Positions 1 through 6,508 of a stretch of 15,174 nt of DNA are shown here, one piece after another (positions within the stretch are counted from its first letter, which is position 1; each line of letters opens with the position of its first letter). Both the position numbers and the translations under genes were made by a program. The notes below the pieces were generated by a model. That model made no database searches. It was not told the origin of the DNA and saw only the letters and a list, made by a program, of their open reading frames with translations. Source of the DNA: an uncultured Micrococcales bacterium (lineage in GTDB: Bacteria > Actinomycetota > Actinomycetes > Actinomycetales > Microbacteriaceae); the NCBI GenBank assembly GCA_903927775.1, contig CAIYOE010000240.1, positions 1-15,174 on the forward strand, given 5' to 3'.

Positions 1-1172
1 ACTCGCTCGTCTACCTGACCAAAAGAGACATCCTTGGCCAACGAGGTCAGGCTGCCAAGGGCCAGAAGAACTACAAAAAGCACCGGCAGCGGGCGGCGCA
101 TTACAAAGCGCGAGATCTTCTCCCAGGCTCCGGTTTCCTTTGGGGTCAGGTCACCCTTTAGAACCTTGCCTTTGTTAACTCGGTCTCCAAGCAGGTTCAA
201 CAGTGCGGGCAGAGCAACAATCGCCCCCAGAACTGCAAAGCTGGTGGCGGCCACGCCAACCACCGCAAAGGTGCGAAGGAAATACTGCGGGAAGAAACCC
301 ATGCTCAGCATGACCACCGCAACCGTGACACCGCTGAAGAACACGGTGCGACCAGCGGTGTTGACCGACTTGATCACGGAATCCGAAACCGATAAACCAG
401 AACCGCGTTCCTCACGGAATCGATTCACAATCAACAGGGCGTAGTCAATTCCAAGGCCAAGGCCAAGACCGGTTACCAGGTTGATAGCAAACACGGATGT
501 ATCGGCGACGCGCGTGGAAAGGTAGAGGACAAAGAAGCTACCAAGAACGCTGATGATGGCCACCAAGAATGGCAGACCAGACGCCACCATTGAACCGAAG
601 ACAAAGAGCAGCAGGATTATGGTCAACGGGACAGCGATGGACTCTGCCAGCCCAAGATCCTTAGAAATAGCACCGTTGATTTCGGCGTTGATTACCGCAC
701 CGCCTGTTACGTGTACTCGGGCCCCATGGAACCAGCCCTCGTATTTGGCCTGCAGTGCTCGACCTATTTCCACTCTCTTAGGCTGATCCACATTCAAGAA
801 GAAATAGGCGGCTTTTCCATCGATGGATCTAAGCGAAGGCTGCTGCTGCAGAGAGAAATAGCTGCTTACCTTGGTAACGCCCGACTCGGTCTTGAGCTTG
901 CTGGTTAGGTGCTTTGCAATGTTTACGCTGGCCGGGGAATCTACCAACTGCTTGAAATCCGCCACCAGAATCACGTCGGCGTCGGTTTGTTTGAACTGGT
1001 TCTGCAGCAGGCGGTTGACCACTCCACTGTCGGCTCCCGGGTTGTCGTATCCACCGGATTTGAGCGAGGCAAAGTTTTGGAAACCCCACACCGAACTCAA
1101 AAGCAACAGGCTCATAAAGCCAATCAAGACCAGCTTGCTGTGTTTGACAATAAAGGTTGCTAGAGCGTTCAT
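1..1172 (-). CDS. MMPL/RND family transporter, N-terminal part (cut by window edge)
   Basis: Integral membrane transporter of the MmpL/RND superfamily, probably driven by the proton gradient. The 390 visible codons start at ATG 1172-1170 and run off the left edge. Visible order: TM1 (about residues 12-30), an extracytoplasmic domain (about 35-175), then helices near 178-197, 200-222, 226-250, 275-293 and 300-328, and a cytoplasmic stretch leading to another helix at about 360-378. The diagnostic motif is GLGLGIDYALLIVNRFREE at about 237-255. Its Asp243-Tyr244 pair matches the proton-relay DY pair of TM4 in mycobacterial MmpL3. The second half of the repeat lies outside the window. A weak GGA stands about 5 bases before the start. 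It is the third gene in line after ctaG and the helicase, 54 bases downstream of the latter, so cotranscription is possible. The substrate (lipid, drug or other) cannot be told. Confidence 0.9.
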   Translation of the reverse strand, partial: MNALATFIVKHSKLVLIGFMSLLLLSSVWGFQNFASLKSGGYDNPGADSGVVNRLLQNQFKQTDADVILVADFKQLVDSPASVNIAKHLTSKLKTESGVTKVSSYFSLQQQPSLRSIDGKAAYFFLNVDQPKRVEIGRALQAKYEGWFHGARVHVTGGAVINAEINGAISKDLGLAESIAVPLTIILLLFVFGSMVASGLPFLVAIISVLGSFFVLYLSTRVADTSVFAINLVTGLGLGLGIDYALLIVNRFREERGSGLSVSDSVIKSVNTAGRTVFFSGVTVAVVMLSMGFFPQYFLRTFAVVGVAATSFAVLGAIVALPALLNLLGDRVNKGKVLKGDLTPKETGAWEKISRFVMRRPLPVLFVVLLALGSLTSLAKDVSFGQVDER

Positions 1173-1226
1173 GAGAATCCAATCTTTGTAGTTCAAGCCT
1201 AACTAGGCCCAACAACACTGGGCTGG

Positions 1227-2594
1227 CTAGTCGAAAAGTTCATCCTGGCTTGGCTCACGAACGCCGCTCATAAATCGCACCACGTTTTGATCCACCATGA
1301 TGTCGTTCATGCGAATGGCTCGTGTCAGGTAAAGACCCTCTAAAGAGCGAACGCGACTCAGCGCCACGTAGGTCTGACCGGGGCTAAAGGCTCCGCGACC
1401 CATGTCGATCTGTACTTCGTCGTAGGTTTGACCCTGACTCTTGTGCACGGTGACAGCCCAGGCCAAGCGCAGCGGAATCTGTCGGTATTCAGCAACTGGA
1501 ACGGCAACCAAAACCTCTTTGACTTTGCCGGTGGCTTCGTCGAACTCTTCTTCTACCTCGTAGCGCACCTTTTCCCATGTGCTAACCCCAACGTCTAGTC
1601 TTTCGCCGTCGGCCTCCACCACTACGCCACCGCTGGAAGGCAGTTCAACAACCTTGCCAATCGTGCCGTTTACCCAGCGACGAACCGGAGAACCATCTTT
1701 GGAGCGTTTATTGGTGTCATCGTTTTTGATAAACATGACCTGCGCACCGAGTTTCAGTTCAACCACTGGGTCCGCAGGCAAAGTACGGCCAAAGGCATTT
1801 TGGTCGCCCGCGCTAAAGCTGGCCACAAACTTTTTGAGCGGCTGATCGATTCGAGCCAAGCGCTGGTTGTTGACCGAGTTTACGCTCTCGTTGATCGTGG
1901 CCAGGCGAATCACGTCGTCGTGGCCAGGGAATCTATTGCCAGCCTGGTTTATGGTGTCCAACATGTCCTGGGAGGCCGCACCAACTCGAATGGCGTTGAG
2001 GATCTGCTTGAAATGTTCATCGCTCTGGCGAAATATCTGGGTGAGTTCGTATCGCTCCAGCGAGTCTTTGCGCCAAACGTGAGCATCGAAGAACCAGTTG
2101 CTCTCGTAGTTCTCGGCCATGTAGGCACGTTCCTCATTGTTGCCCGGAACCGGTGCCAGCTGGTACGGGTCTCCGAACATGACCACCTGGGCACCGCCAA
2201 ATGGCAAACGAGCTCGACCCTTAGAGATACCCATGGCCGTGTCAATCGCGTCCATCAGATCGGCGTTCACCATGGAAACCTCATCGATGACCAGCATGTC
2301 CACAGCCGCCAAAATTTCCCTGGTTCGACGAGATAGGTGGCGGCGAATCTCCTGCGTGCCCAAGATGCCAAAAGGGAATCCAAAGAGCGAGTGTATGGTG
2401 GTGCCACCCACGTTCAATGCGGCCACACCAGTTGGCGCGCAGACTGCGACCGACTTTTCGGTGTTCTCGATCAGGTGGGTCAGCAGTGTACTTTTGCCAG
2501 TTCCGGCACGGCCGGTAACAAAGATATTGTTTTGTGAACCTTCGATGTAATCGAACAGCCGCTGTTGTTCGTCGCTCAGAACTACTTGCTTCAT
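1227..2594 (-). CDS. Pif1-like superfamily 1B DNA helicase / AAA ATPase
   Basis: Predicted cytoplasmic 5'-3' DNA helicase of the Pif1/RecD-like SF1B group, 455 residues from the chosen start. Walker A is GRAGTGKST (28-36). Walker B is VIDEVSMV (102-109). Motif III is GDPYQLAPV (141-149), followed by TQIFRQ (185-190). Motif V is VHKSQGQT (383-390). Motif VI is YVALSRVRS (409-417) in a UvrD_C_2-type C-terminal domain. The frame stays open upstream to 2735, but that part lies inside ctaG. ATG 2594-2592 is preferred because homology starts there (KQVVLSDEQ), AAAGG lies about 8 bases upstream, and the start forms an ATGA overlap with the ctaG stop. No extra domain is fused, so the specific role (G-quadruplex, R-loop or repair) is unknown. 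Family assignment is firm; function is inferred. Confidence 0.93.
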   Translation of the reverse strand: MKQVVLSDEQQRLFDYIEGSQNNIFVTGRAGTGKSTLLTHLIENTEKSVAVCAPTGVAALNVGGTTIHSLFGFPFGILGTQEIRRHLSRRTREILAAVDMLVIDEVSMVNADLMDAIDTAMGISKGRARLPFGGAQVVMFGDPYQLAPVPGNNEERAYMAENYESNWFFDAHVWRKDSLERYELTQIFRQSDEHFKQILNAIRVGAASQDMLDTINQAGNRFPGHDDVIRLATINESVNSVNNQRLARIDQPLKKFVASFSAGDQNAFGRTLPADPVVELKLGAQVMFIKNDDTNKRSKDGSPVRRWVNGTIGKVVELPSSGGVVVEADGERLDVGVSTWEKVRYEVEEEFDEATGKVKEVLVAVPVAEYRQIPLRLAWAVTVHKSQGQTYDEVQIDMGRGAFSPGQTYVALSRVRSLEGLYLTRAIRMNDIMVDQNVVRFMSGVREPSQDELFD

Positions 2595-4591
2595 GAGTCG
2601 TGCCTTTGCTGGGCTCGTTCGCGTCTGGCGGCAAGTTGAGCCAACATCTGGTTGTAAGCCTCGATGTCCTGGTTGCCACTTCGGTCGCTTGCCCGGTCTA
2701 GTCGCTTGGCGTCTCTGGCATCGCTGCGTGACCACTGCACAGACACAATCAGGGTTAGCGCGGCCGCAGGAAGTTCACCGATGCCCCAGGCAATAGCACC
2801 ACCGGTTTGTTGGTCGGCTAGTGGGAGCTGACCCCAGGTGCGTCCCATGGCACCGAACCAGTCTGCCAACAGCAAGCCGCTGCCCTGCATGAGTGCCAAA
2901 CCAAAGAAGGCGTGGAAAGTGAGGGTTCCGATAAGCAGCATCAGCTTGATAGCGTGCGGCATATTCTTTGGACCCGGGTCTAGTCCCACCAGTGCCTGCA
3001 CAAAGAGGTAGCCGGTGATCAAAAAGTGAACGATCATCCACTCGTGGCCCAGGTGATTCTTAGTGGCCAAGGCGAAAAGTGGCGTGAAGTAGAAGATTGC
3101 CAACGAGGCCGCAAAGTTGACGGCGGCAAAAATCGGATTTGAGATCAGTCGGGCATAGGGGGTGTGGACAGCCCAGAGCACCCATTCGCGCGCGCCCATG
3201 CTGTTGTCGTTGCGCTTTACTACGGCCCGGCTAATCAGGGTAACTGGAGCGCCCGGCACCAAAAGCAGTGGCACCGCCATGGTCAGCATCATGTGCGCAA
3301 TCATGTGCACGCTAAATAGGTATTGCTCGTAAACGTTCATGCTGCCGCTGGTGATCCAAGCCAAGAGCAACATTCCAGTGACCCAGCTAAGGGTACGAAT
3401 GATTGGCCACGAGTCTCCGCGACGACGCAACCGAATCACACCCGCCAAATAAAAACCGATTCCAAGTACGCAAACCACCAGCCAAACCAGGTCGGGTTTG
3501 AACTCGGTAACCCAACGTGCCGCGGTAAGTTCCGGTGGAAGTTTTTCTCCGGTTAGGATTTGCGCGGGGGTTGGATTGGCCAGGTTTACCGAAACCTCTG
3601 GCGGGGCGGTGCGAGCCAATGCGGTTGCCAGTCCCATGGCCACACCCATTAGACCGAGCTCAAGAAGAACCATGACCCAGAACGGACGCCGGTCATTCAG
3701 GCGGGTAGCTACAATCAGCCGCATTCGGTACCAGGCGCCAAATGCTCCCAATAGCAGCAGGGTTGCAGACTTGAGCAAAACGATCAAACCATAGTTACTG
3801 AGCAGCGCACTCCAAGATGTGAGACGAACGCTGGCAGACGCGATTCCCGAGATAGCCACCACAAAATAGGCCAGTAAAGCCAGAGTTGAATAGCGCGAAA
3901 TTAGCCGCTGATTCCACTCGGAGTCGGTCGACCGAACCACTAACAGGGCAACCAAGCCGCCTACCCAGATGCTCACGGCAACAAGGTGCAGCCCCAGGGC
4001 GTTTACGGCCATGGCGTGACCCACCGTTCCAGCTGCGTGTCCCGTATTGGCGATGGGGACAATCGACGCCATTGCCAACGCAAAAACGAAGATTGTGGTG
4101 CGCAGTTTTTCCACCGCAAAAGCCCAGGTGGCCACTAGTGCTGCTATCACCAGATTCTGCCCAAGTGACTGACCAAGAGCTATTTGAGAAACGAACATCC
4201 ACAAACCTTGGCCAAACTGGCTGGAGCTTGAAATACCCAGGCCGGTGACAGAAAGATAAGTGAAGAGGATGTTGAAAATAGCAGCGATAGTCCAGACCAT
4301 TGCCGATGAGCCGGCCAAAAGTTGAAGTCGGCGCAGCTGCCAAGAATGATCCGCCGTAGCAAAAACTGCCATTCCCAGCGAGCCAATTGCCGTGGCCATG
4401 CTCAAGTCCATGGCGCCGCGAATAAGTGGCAATCCCCAGCGAACAATTGGTCCCGGGTCTTCCAGAGCGCTGGCCAACGCTCCACCGCCAAGGTTCAAAC
4501 CCACTAGAGCAGCAATTACAAGACCCACGGTGATAAGTGCGAACCCAATCACAACGCGAGAACGCGGGTAGGTTGGGTCTTTTTGAGTCAC
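2591..4591 (-). CDS. Fused CopD-domain / CtaG-type cytochrome c oxidase assembly membrane protein
   Basis: A 666-residue polytopic membrane protein with two known modules in the usual actinobacterial order. The N-terminal half (about 50-330) resembles the copper-resistance CopD domain, with the His-rich NTGHAAGTVGHAMAVNALGLH region (183-202). The C-terminal half (about 365-620) resembles Caa3_CtaG. It carries SVHMIAHMM (His429, His433), NHLGHEWMIVH (His513, His516, His522) and His560, followed by the late LADQQTGGAIAWG motif (591-603). The last 45 residues are a charged cytoplasmic tail. CtaG proteins help deliver copper to the CuB centre of cytochrome oxidase; whether this one does so is inferred. 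The start is GTG 4591-4589, directly after an in-frame TAG and with only a weak AGG upstream. A GTG 12 codons later is possible but has no better ribosome site. Its stop overlaps the helicase start. Confidence 0.9.
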   Translation of the reverse strand: MTQKDPTYPRSRVVIGFALITVGLVIAALVGLNLGGGALASALEDPGPIVRWGLPLIRGAMDLSMATAIGSLGMAVFATADHSWQLRRLQLLAGSSAMVWTIAAIFNILFTYLSVTGLGISSSSQFGQGLWMFVSQIALGQSLGQNLVIAALVATWAFAVEKLRTTIFVFALAMASIVPIANTGHAAGTVGHAMAVNALGLHLVAVSIWVGGLVALLVVRSTDSEWNQRLISRYSTLALLAYFVVAISGIASASVRLTSWSALLSNYGLIVLLKSATLLLLGAFGAWYRMRLIVATRLNDRRPFWVMVLLELGLMGVAMGLATALARTAPPEVSVNLANPTPAQILTGEKLPPELTAARWVTEFKPDLVWLVVCVLGIGFYLAGVIRLRRRGDSWPIIRTLSWVTGMLLLAWITSGSMNVYEQYLFSVHMIAHMMLTMAVPLLLVPGAPVTLISRAVVKRNDNSMGAREWVLWAVHTPYARLISNPIFAAVNFAASLAIFYFTPLFALATKNHLGHEWMIVHFLITGYLFVQALVGLDPGPKNMPHAIKLMLLIGTLTFHAFFGLALMQGSGLLLADWFGAMGRTWGQLPLADQQTGGAIAWGIGELPAAALTLIVSVQWSRSDARDAKRLDRASDRSGNQDIEAYNQMLAQLAARRERAQQRHDS

Positions 4592-4649
4592 CTATAAAGC
4601 CTAAAGGTCTGGCCTTAACTCGAGTGCCGTAACCGAGCAAGGACGTGGA

Positions 4650-4686
4650 TAAAACAAAAGTGCGGTGCCCCGTGGGACACCGCACT
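4650..4686 (-). terminator. Rho-independent terminator of the HU gene
   Basis: Perfect 9-bp inverted repeat AGTGCGGTG (4659-4667) / CACCGCACT (4678-4686). Its loop can extend the stem through CCC/GGG with a one-base bulge. Read on the minus strand, the hairpin is followed at once by TTTTGTTTTA. It lies 18 bases past the HU stop codon and separates HU from ctaG. Confidence 0.93.
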
Positions 4687-4704
4687 CTCAGTTGGAAACA
4701 GTTA

Positions 4705-4983
4705 TTACTTAACTGCAGCCTTTAGCTTGCTTCCAGCCGAAACCTTAACGGTCGAAGCTGCGGCGATCTGAATGGTTGCGCCAGTCTGAGGGTTGCGACC
4801 GGTGCGTGCTGCACGGTGGCCCTTCTCAACGCTTAGCCATCCAGGAATGCTGACCTTGCCACCGGTAGCAACTTCTGCTGCGATGGCCTCGAACAGTGCA
4901 TCTACAACACGGTTCACAGCTGCCTGCGACTCGCCGGTCTTGTCAGCAACTGCTGCTACTAGCTCGCTCTTGTTTAGAGACAT
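4705..4983 (-). CDS. hup: HU family nucleoid protein
   Basis: DNA-binding architectural protein of 92 residues, the usual length for a plain HU subunit. It binds and bends DNA as a dimer and compacts the nucleoid. The N-terminal helices start MSLNKSELVAAVADKTGES. The beta-arm region carries the family signature RAARTGRNPQTG (59-70), and the C-terminus is KVSAGSKLKAAVK. There is no long Lys/Ala-rich C-terminal tail like that of mycobacterial HupB. The start ATG 4983-4981 has an excellent AGGAGG 7 bases upstream, which fits high expression. It is a single-gene transcript: an rpsN-side hairpin lies upstream and a strong terminator downstream. I see nothing unusual in the protein. Confidence 0.97.
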   Translation of the reverse strand: MSLNKSELVAAVADKTGESQAAVNRVVDALFEAIAAEVATGGKVSIPGWLSVEKGHRAARTGRNPQTGATIQIAAASTVKVSAGSKLKAAVK

Positions 4984-5130
4984 AATGGTCCTCCTGACCT
5001 CGACGGAATGACTTATTCGTCATTGAGTAAGGTAACACTCCAAAGGGCCTTATTTGCCTTTTGTTTCCGCGTGTTGCGGGGTAAATAAGCCTTTTTACCC
5101 TTATTTGACGCGGTTTTTACCAAAAAGGCT
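4984..5130 (-). promoter_or_regulatory. HU upstream region with clustered short repeats
   Basis: A T/A-rich leader and promoter region with no reading frame. CCTTATTTG occurs at 5048-5056 and 5099-5107, with a related inverted copy (TAAATAAG) at 5082-5089. TTTTTACC occurs at 5092-5099 and 5114-5121, exactly 22 bp apart (about two helical turns). An inverted repeat AGCCTTTTT/AAAAAGGCT spans 5088-5130, and GGGTAAA/TTTACCC spans 5079-5100. A small hairpin AATGAC/GTCATT lies at 5007-5024 in the leader. I could not fix a convincing -35/-10 pair. The region must contain the hup promoter because terminator-like hairpins bound it on both sides. Confidence 0.5.
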
Positions 5131-5138
5131 GGTTAAAG

Positions 5139-5180
5139 CGAAACCGCCACTCCCCGAAAGACTCGAGTATGGCGGTTTCG
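5139..5180 (-). terminator. Hairpin ending the rpmB-rpmG-rpsN operon
   Basis: Perfect 11-bp inverted repeat CGAAACCGCCA (5139-5149) / TGGCGGTTTCG (5170-5180), starting 10 bases after the rpsN stop. The 20-base loop contains the self-complementary ACTCGAGT. The minus-strand tail (CTTTAACC) is only mildly U-rich, so termination may be partial or factor-aided. Confidence 0.75.
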
Positions 5181-5190
5181 TGAAAACTGA

Positions 5191-5496
5191 TTACCAGCTG
5201 CTCTTGGTGATACCTGGAAGCTCACCGCGGTGAGCCATGTCGCGGAAGCGAACACGGGAAACACCGAACTTGGTAAGAACACCACGTGGGCGGCCGTCGA
5301 TAGCATCGCGGCTGCGAACGCGAACTGGCGAAGCGTCCTTAGGAAGCTTCTGTAGGCCAACGCGTGCTGCCTCTACCTGCTCGTCGGTGCTGTTTGGGTC
5401 GACAAGTGCCTTCTTTAGTGCCAGGCGCTTCTCTGCGTAGCGCGCAACAATTACCTTGCGCTGCTCGTTTTTAGCAATCTTGCTCTTCTTAGCCAT
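5191..5496 (-). CDS. rpsN: 30S ribosomal protein S14, zinc-free long form
   Basis: Ribosomal protein bS14, 101 residues, part of the head of the small subunit near the decoding site. It starts [14 protein letters not shown] and ends with the family signature [17 protein letters not shown]. It is the long type: there is no cysteine anywhere, so the CxxC zinc ribbon of the short 61-residue S14 is absent. The start ATG 5496-5494 lies 2 bases after the rpmG stop. Its GAGGAG ribosome site is embedded in the last codons of rpmG, so translation is probably coupled. It is the last gene of the rpmB-rpmG-rpsN operon. Confidence 0.97.
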   Translation of the reverse strand: MAKKSKIAKNEQRKVIVARYAEKRLALKKALVDPNSTDEQVEAARVGLQKLPKDASPVRVRSRDAIDGRPRGVLTKFGVSRVRFRDMAHRGELPGITKSSW

Positions 5497-5498
5497 GT

Positions 5499-5669
5499 TT
5501 AGCGCTCCTCGCGGAAATCAACGTGCTGGCGTACAACTGGGTCGTACTTCTTTAGTACCAGACGGTCTGGGTCGTTGCGACGGTTCTTCTTGGTCACGTA
5601 AGTGAAACCAGTTCCGGCGGTCGAACGAAGCTTGATGATTGGACGGATGTCCTTGTCCTTCTTTGCCAT
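5499..5669 (-). CDS. rpmG: 50S ribosomal protein L33, cysteine-free form
   Basis: Ribosomal protein bL33, 56 residues. The translation reads [20 protein letters not shown], then [19 protein letters not shown], then [17 protein letters not shown]. The [18 protein letters not shown] segment is the recognisable core of the family. There is no cysteine, so this is the zinc-independent form rather than the CxxC-CxxC ribbon form. The start ATG 5669-5667 has AAGGAG about 10 bases upstream. It sits 13 bases after the rpmB stop and 2 bases before rpsN, in the middle of the operon. Confidence 0.97.
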   Translation of the reverse strand: MAKKDKDIRPIIKLRSTAGTGFTYVTKKNRRNDPDRLVLKKYDPVVRQHVDFREER

Positions 5670-5682
5670 TTAGGGGCGCTCC

Positions 5683-5919
5683 TTAGATCTTCTCGCCGCG
5701 GGCAAGAATCTCGGCTACAACAGCCTCGATGCCACGTACGTCGATTACCTTGATACCGCGAGCGCTGAGGCTCAGGGTTACGTTGCGCTTCATAGAAGGC
5801 ACGAAGTAGGTCTTCTTCTGGATGTTTGGGTTAAAGCGGCGCTTGGTTTTGTTCTGAGCGTGCGAAACGCTGTGACCAAACTGAGGGCCGGTCTGAGTAA
5901 CCTGGCAATAGGCTGCCAT
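5683..5919 (-). CDS. rpmB: 50S ribosomal protein L28, zinc-independent type
   Basis: Ribosomal protein bL28, 78 residues from ATG 5919-5917, which has AAAGGAG a few bases upstream. The frame is open for a further 29 codons upstream, but that stretch is the leader. It starts [20 protein letters not shown], followed by [16 protein letters not shown] and [16 protein letters not shown], and ends in LARGEKI. Only one cysteine (Cys5) is present, as in the zinc-free E. coli type, so no CxxC pair can bind zinc. It is the first gene of the operon with rpmG and rpsN. Its own promoter candidate lies at 6006-6035. Confidence 0.97.
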   Translation of the reverse strand: MAAYCQVTQTGPQFGHSVSHAQNKTKRRFNPNIQKKTYFVPSMKRNVTLSLSARGIKVIDVRGIEAVVAEILARGEKI

Positions 5920-5933
5920 TTCGTCTCCTTTAT

Positions 5934-5963
5934 GGGGCAAGCCCCGAAGAGCCCGAATGGGCT
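5934..5963 (-). promoter_or_regulatory. Two small hairpins in the rpmB leader
   Basis: The 5' leader directly before the rpmB ribosome site contains GGGGC/GCCCC (5934-5945, effectively four base pairs with a CAAG-type loop) and AGCCC/GGGCT (5950-5963, loop of four). On the minus strand the GGGC and GGGGC segments could also pair in alternative ways. Such a leader could serve as an r-protein feedback site or simply stabilise the mRNA. This is visible structure only; no known leader motif is recognised. Confidence 0.4.
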
Positions 5964-6005
5964 GGAGCTTGAAGTAAAAAGTGGTTGCACACGGGCAACT
6001 GCTCA

Positions 6006-6035
6006 AGTTTAGGCGAGGTTACGAGCCTTAAGCAA
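6006..6035 (-). promoter_or_regulatory. Putative sigma-70-type promoter of rpmB-rpmG-rpsN
   Basis: On the minus strand TTGCTT (6035-6030) is followed after 18 bases by TAAACT (6011-6006). This would place the transcription start near 5999 and give a leader of about 80 bases. The elements match consensus only moderately. A hairpin GAGCC/GGCTC (6023-6045) overlaps the -35 but has no U-tract on this strand. No Zur-type palindrome is visible here. Confidence 0.45.
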
Positions 6036-6091
6036 GTCTTGGCTCTAAAATACTCAGCATTTAAATCTTTGCTGGCCGTGTGAGTCCTAGT

Positions 6092-6508
6092 TTAGGCGGT
6101 ACACGAGGCGCAGCGGCCGTAAATTTCGATTGTGTGACTTGACTCGGTGAACCCATTTTCAGCAGCGATGGCCTCTGCCCACTTTTCCACCGTTGCCGCG
6201 GCGATCTCCACTGTTTTCCCGCATTCAGTGCAAATGAGGTGATGGTGGTGACTCTGGCCACAGGCTCGGAACAAAGTTTCCCCCGTACCAGCGACCGAGG
6301 TGGCTTGAATGCTGTCGGCTTCACCTGAGGCAGCTAAGTCGGCGAGCGCCCGGTAAACAGTAGCCAAACCCACTGTGCTGCCATGATTACGCAGAACCAG
6401 GTGCAAATCTTGGGCGCTCACGAAACCAGTGGTCTCACTTAGTGCGTGCCGTACCGCATCCTTTTGCTTGGTGTTGCGCTTGGCAGGGACATCCATGGTT
6501 TGATTCAT
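6092..6508 (-). CDS. zur: Zur (FurB-type) zinc-responsive repressor
   Basis: Fur-superfamily metalloregulator, 138 residues. It binds an operator when zinc is plentiful and represses zinc uptake. The N-terminal winged helix includes the recognition segment TVGLATVYRALADLAASGEAD (45-65). The C-terminal dimerisation domain has SHHHHLICTECGKTVEI (86-102), SSHTIEIYG (123-131) and CASC (133-136). Cys93/Cys96 and Cys133/Cys136 form the structural zinc site; the His run and His125 are expected regulatory ligands. The pattern matches mycobacterial FurB/Zur more closely than the iron Fur. Start ATG 6508-6506 overlaps the znuB stop (ATGA), so it is the last gene of the znu operon and probably autoregulated through the box at 9076-9096. 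Zinc rather than manganese is inferred from resemblance and context. Confidence 0.93.
   Translation of the reverse strand: MNQTMDVPAKRNTKQKDAVRHALSETTGFVSAQDLHLVLRNHGSTVGLATVYRALADLAASGEADSIQATSVAGTGETLFRACGQSHHHHLICTECGKTVEIAAATVEKWAEAIAAENGFTESSHTIEIYGRCASCTA

Noticed and set aside
1800..2336. A 178-codon open frame on the plus strand
   Set aside because: It is antisense to the Pif1-like helicase, whose conserved motifs run across the whole stretch, and it has no ribosome site or family resemblance.
2595..2735. 47-codon N-terminal extension of the helicase
   Set aside because: This stretch lies inside the 3' end of ctaG, is Arg/Gln-rich with no helicase similarity, and the ATGA-overlapping ATG at 2594 has a good ribosome site.
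3795..4685. A 296-codon open frame on the minus strand
   Set aside because: It overlaps the CopD-CtaG gene in another frame, has no recognisable domain and shows scattered Cys/Arg/Gly composition typical of a shadow frame.
5088..5130. AGCCTTTTT/AAAAAGGCT as a terminator for rpsN
   Set aside because: The stem is A/T-rich with a 25-base loop, and the 11-bp GC-containing hairpin at 5139-5180 is closer to the stop and a better candidate. The repeat is more plausibly part of the HU control region.
5920..6091. Zur box upstream of rpmB
   Set aside because: I looked for a TTGA-n-AAT-n-ATT-n-TCAA type palindrome here because of the zinc-free ribosomal genes and found none on either strand.
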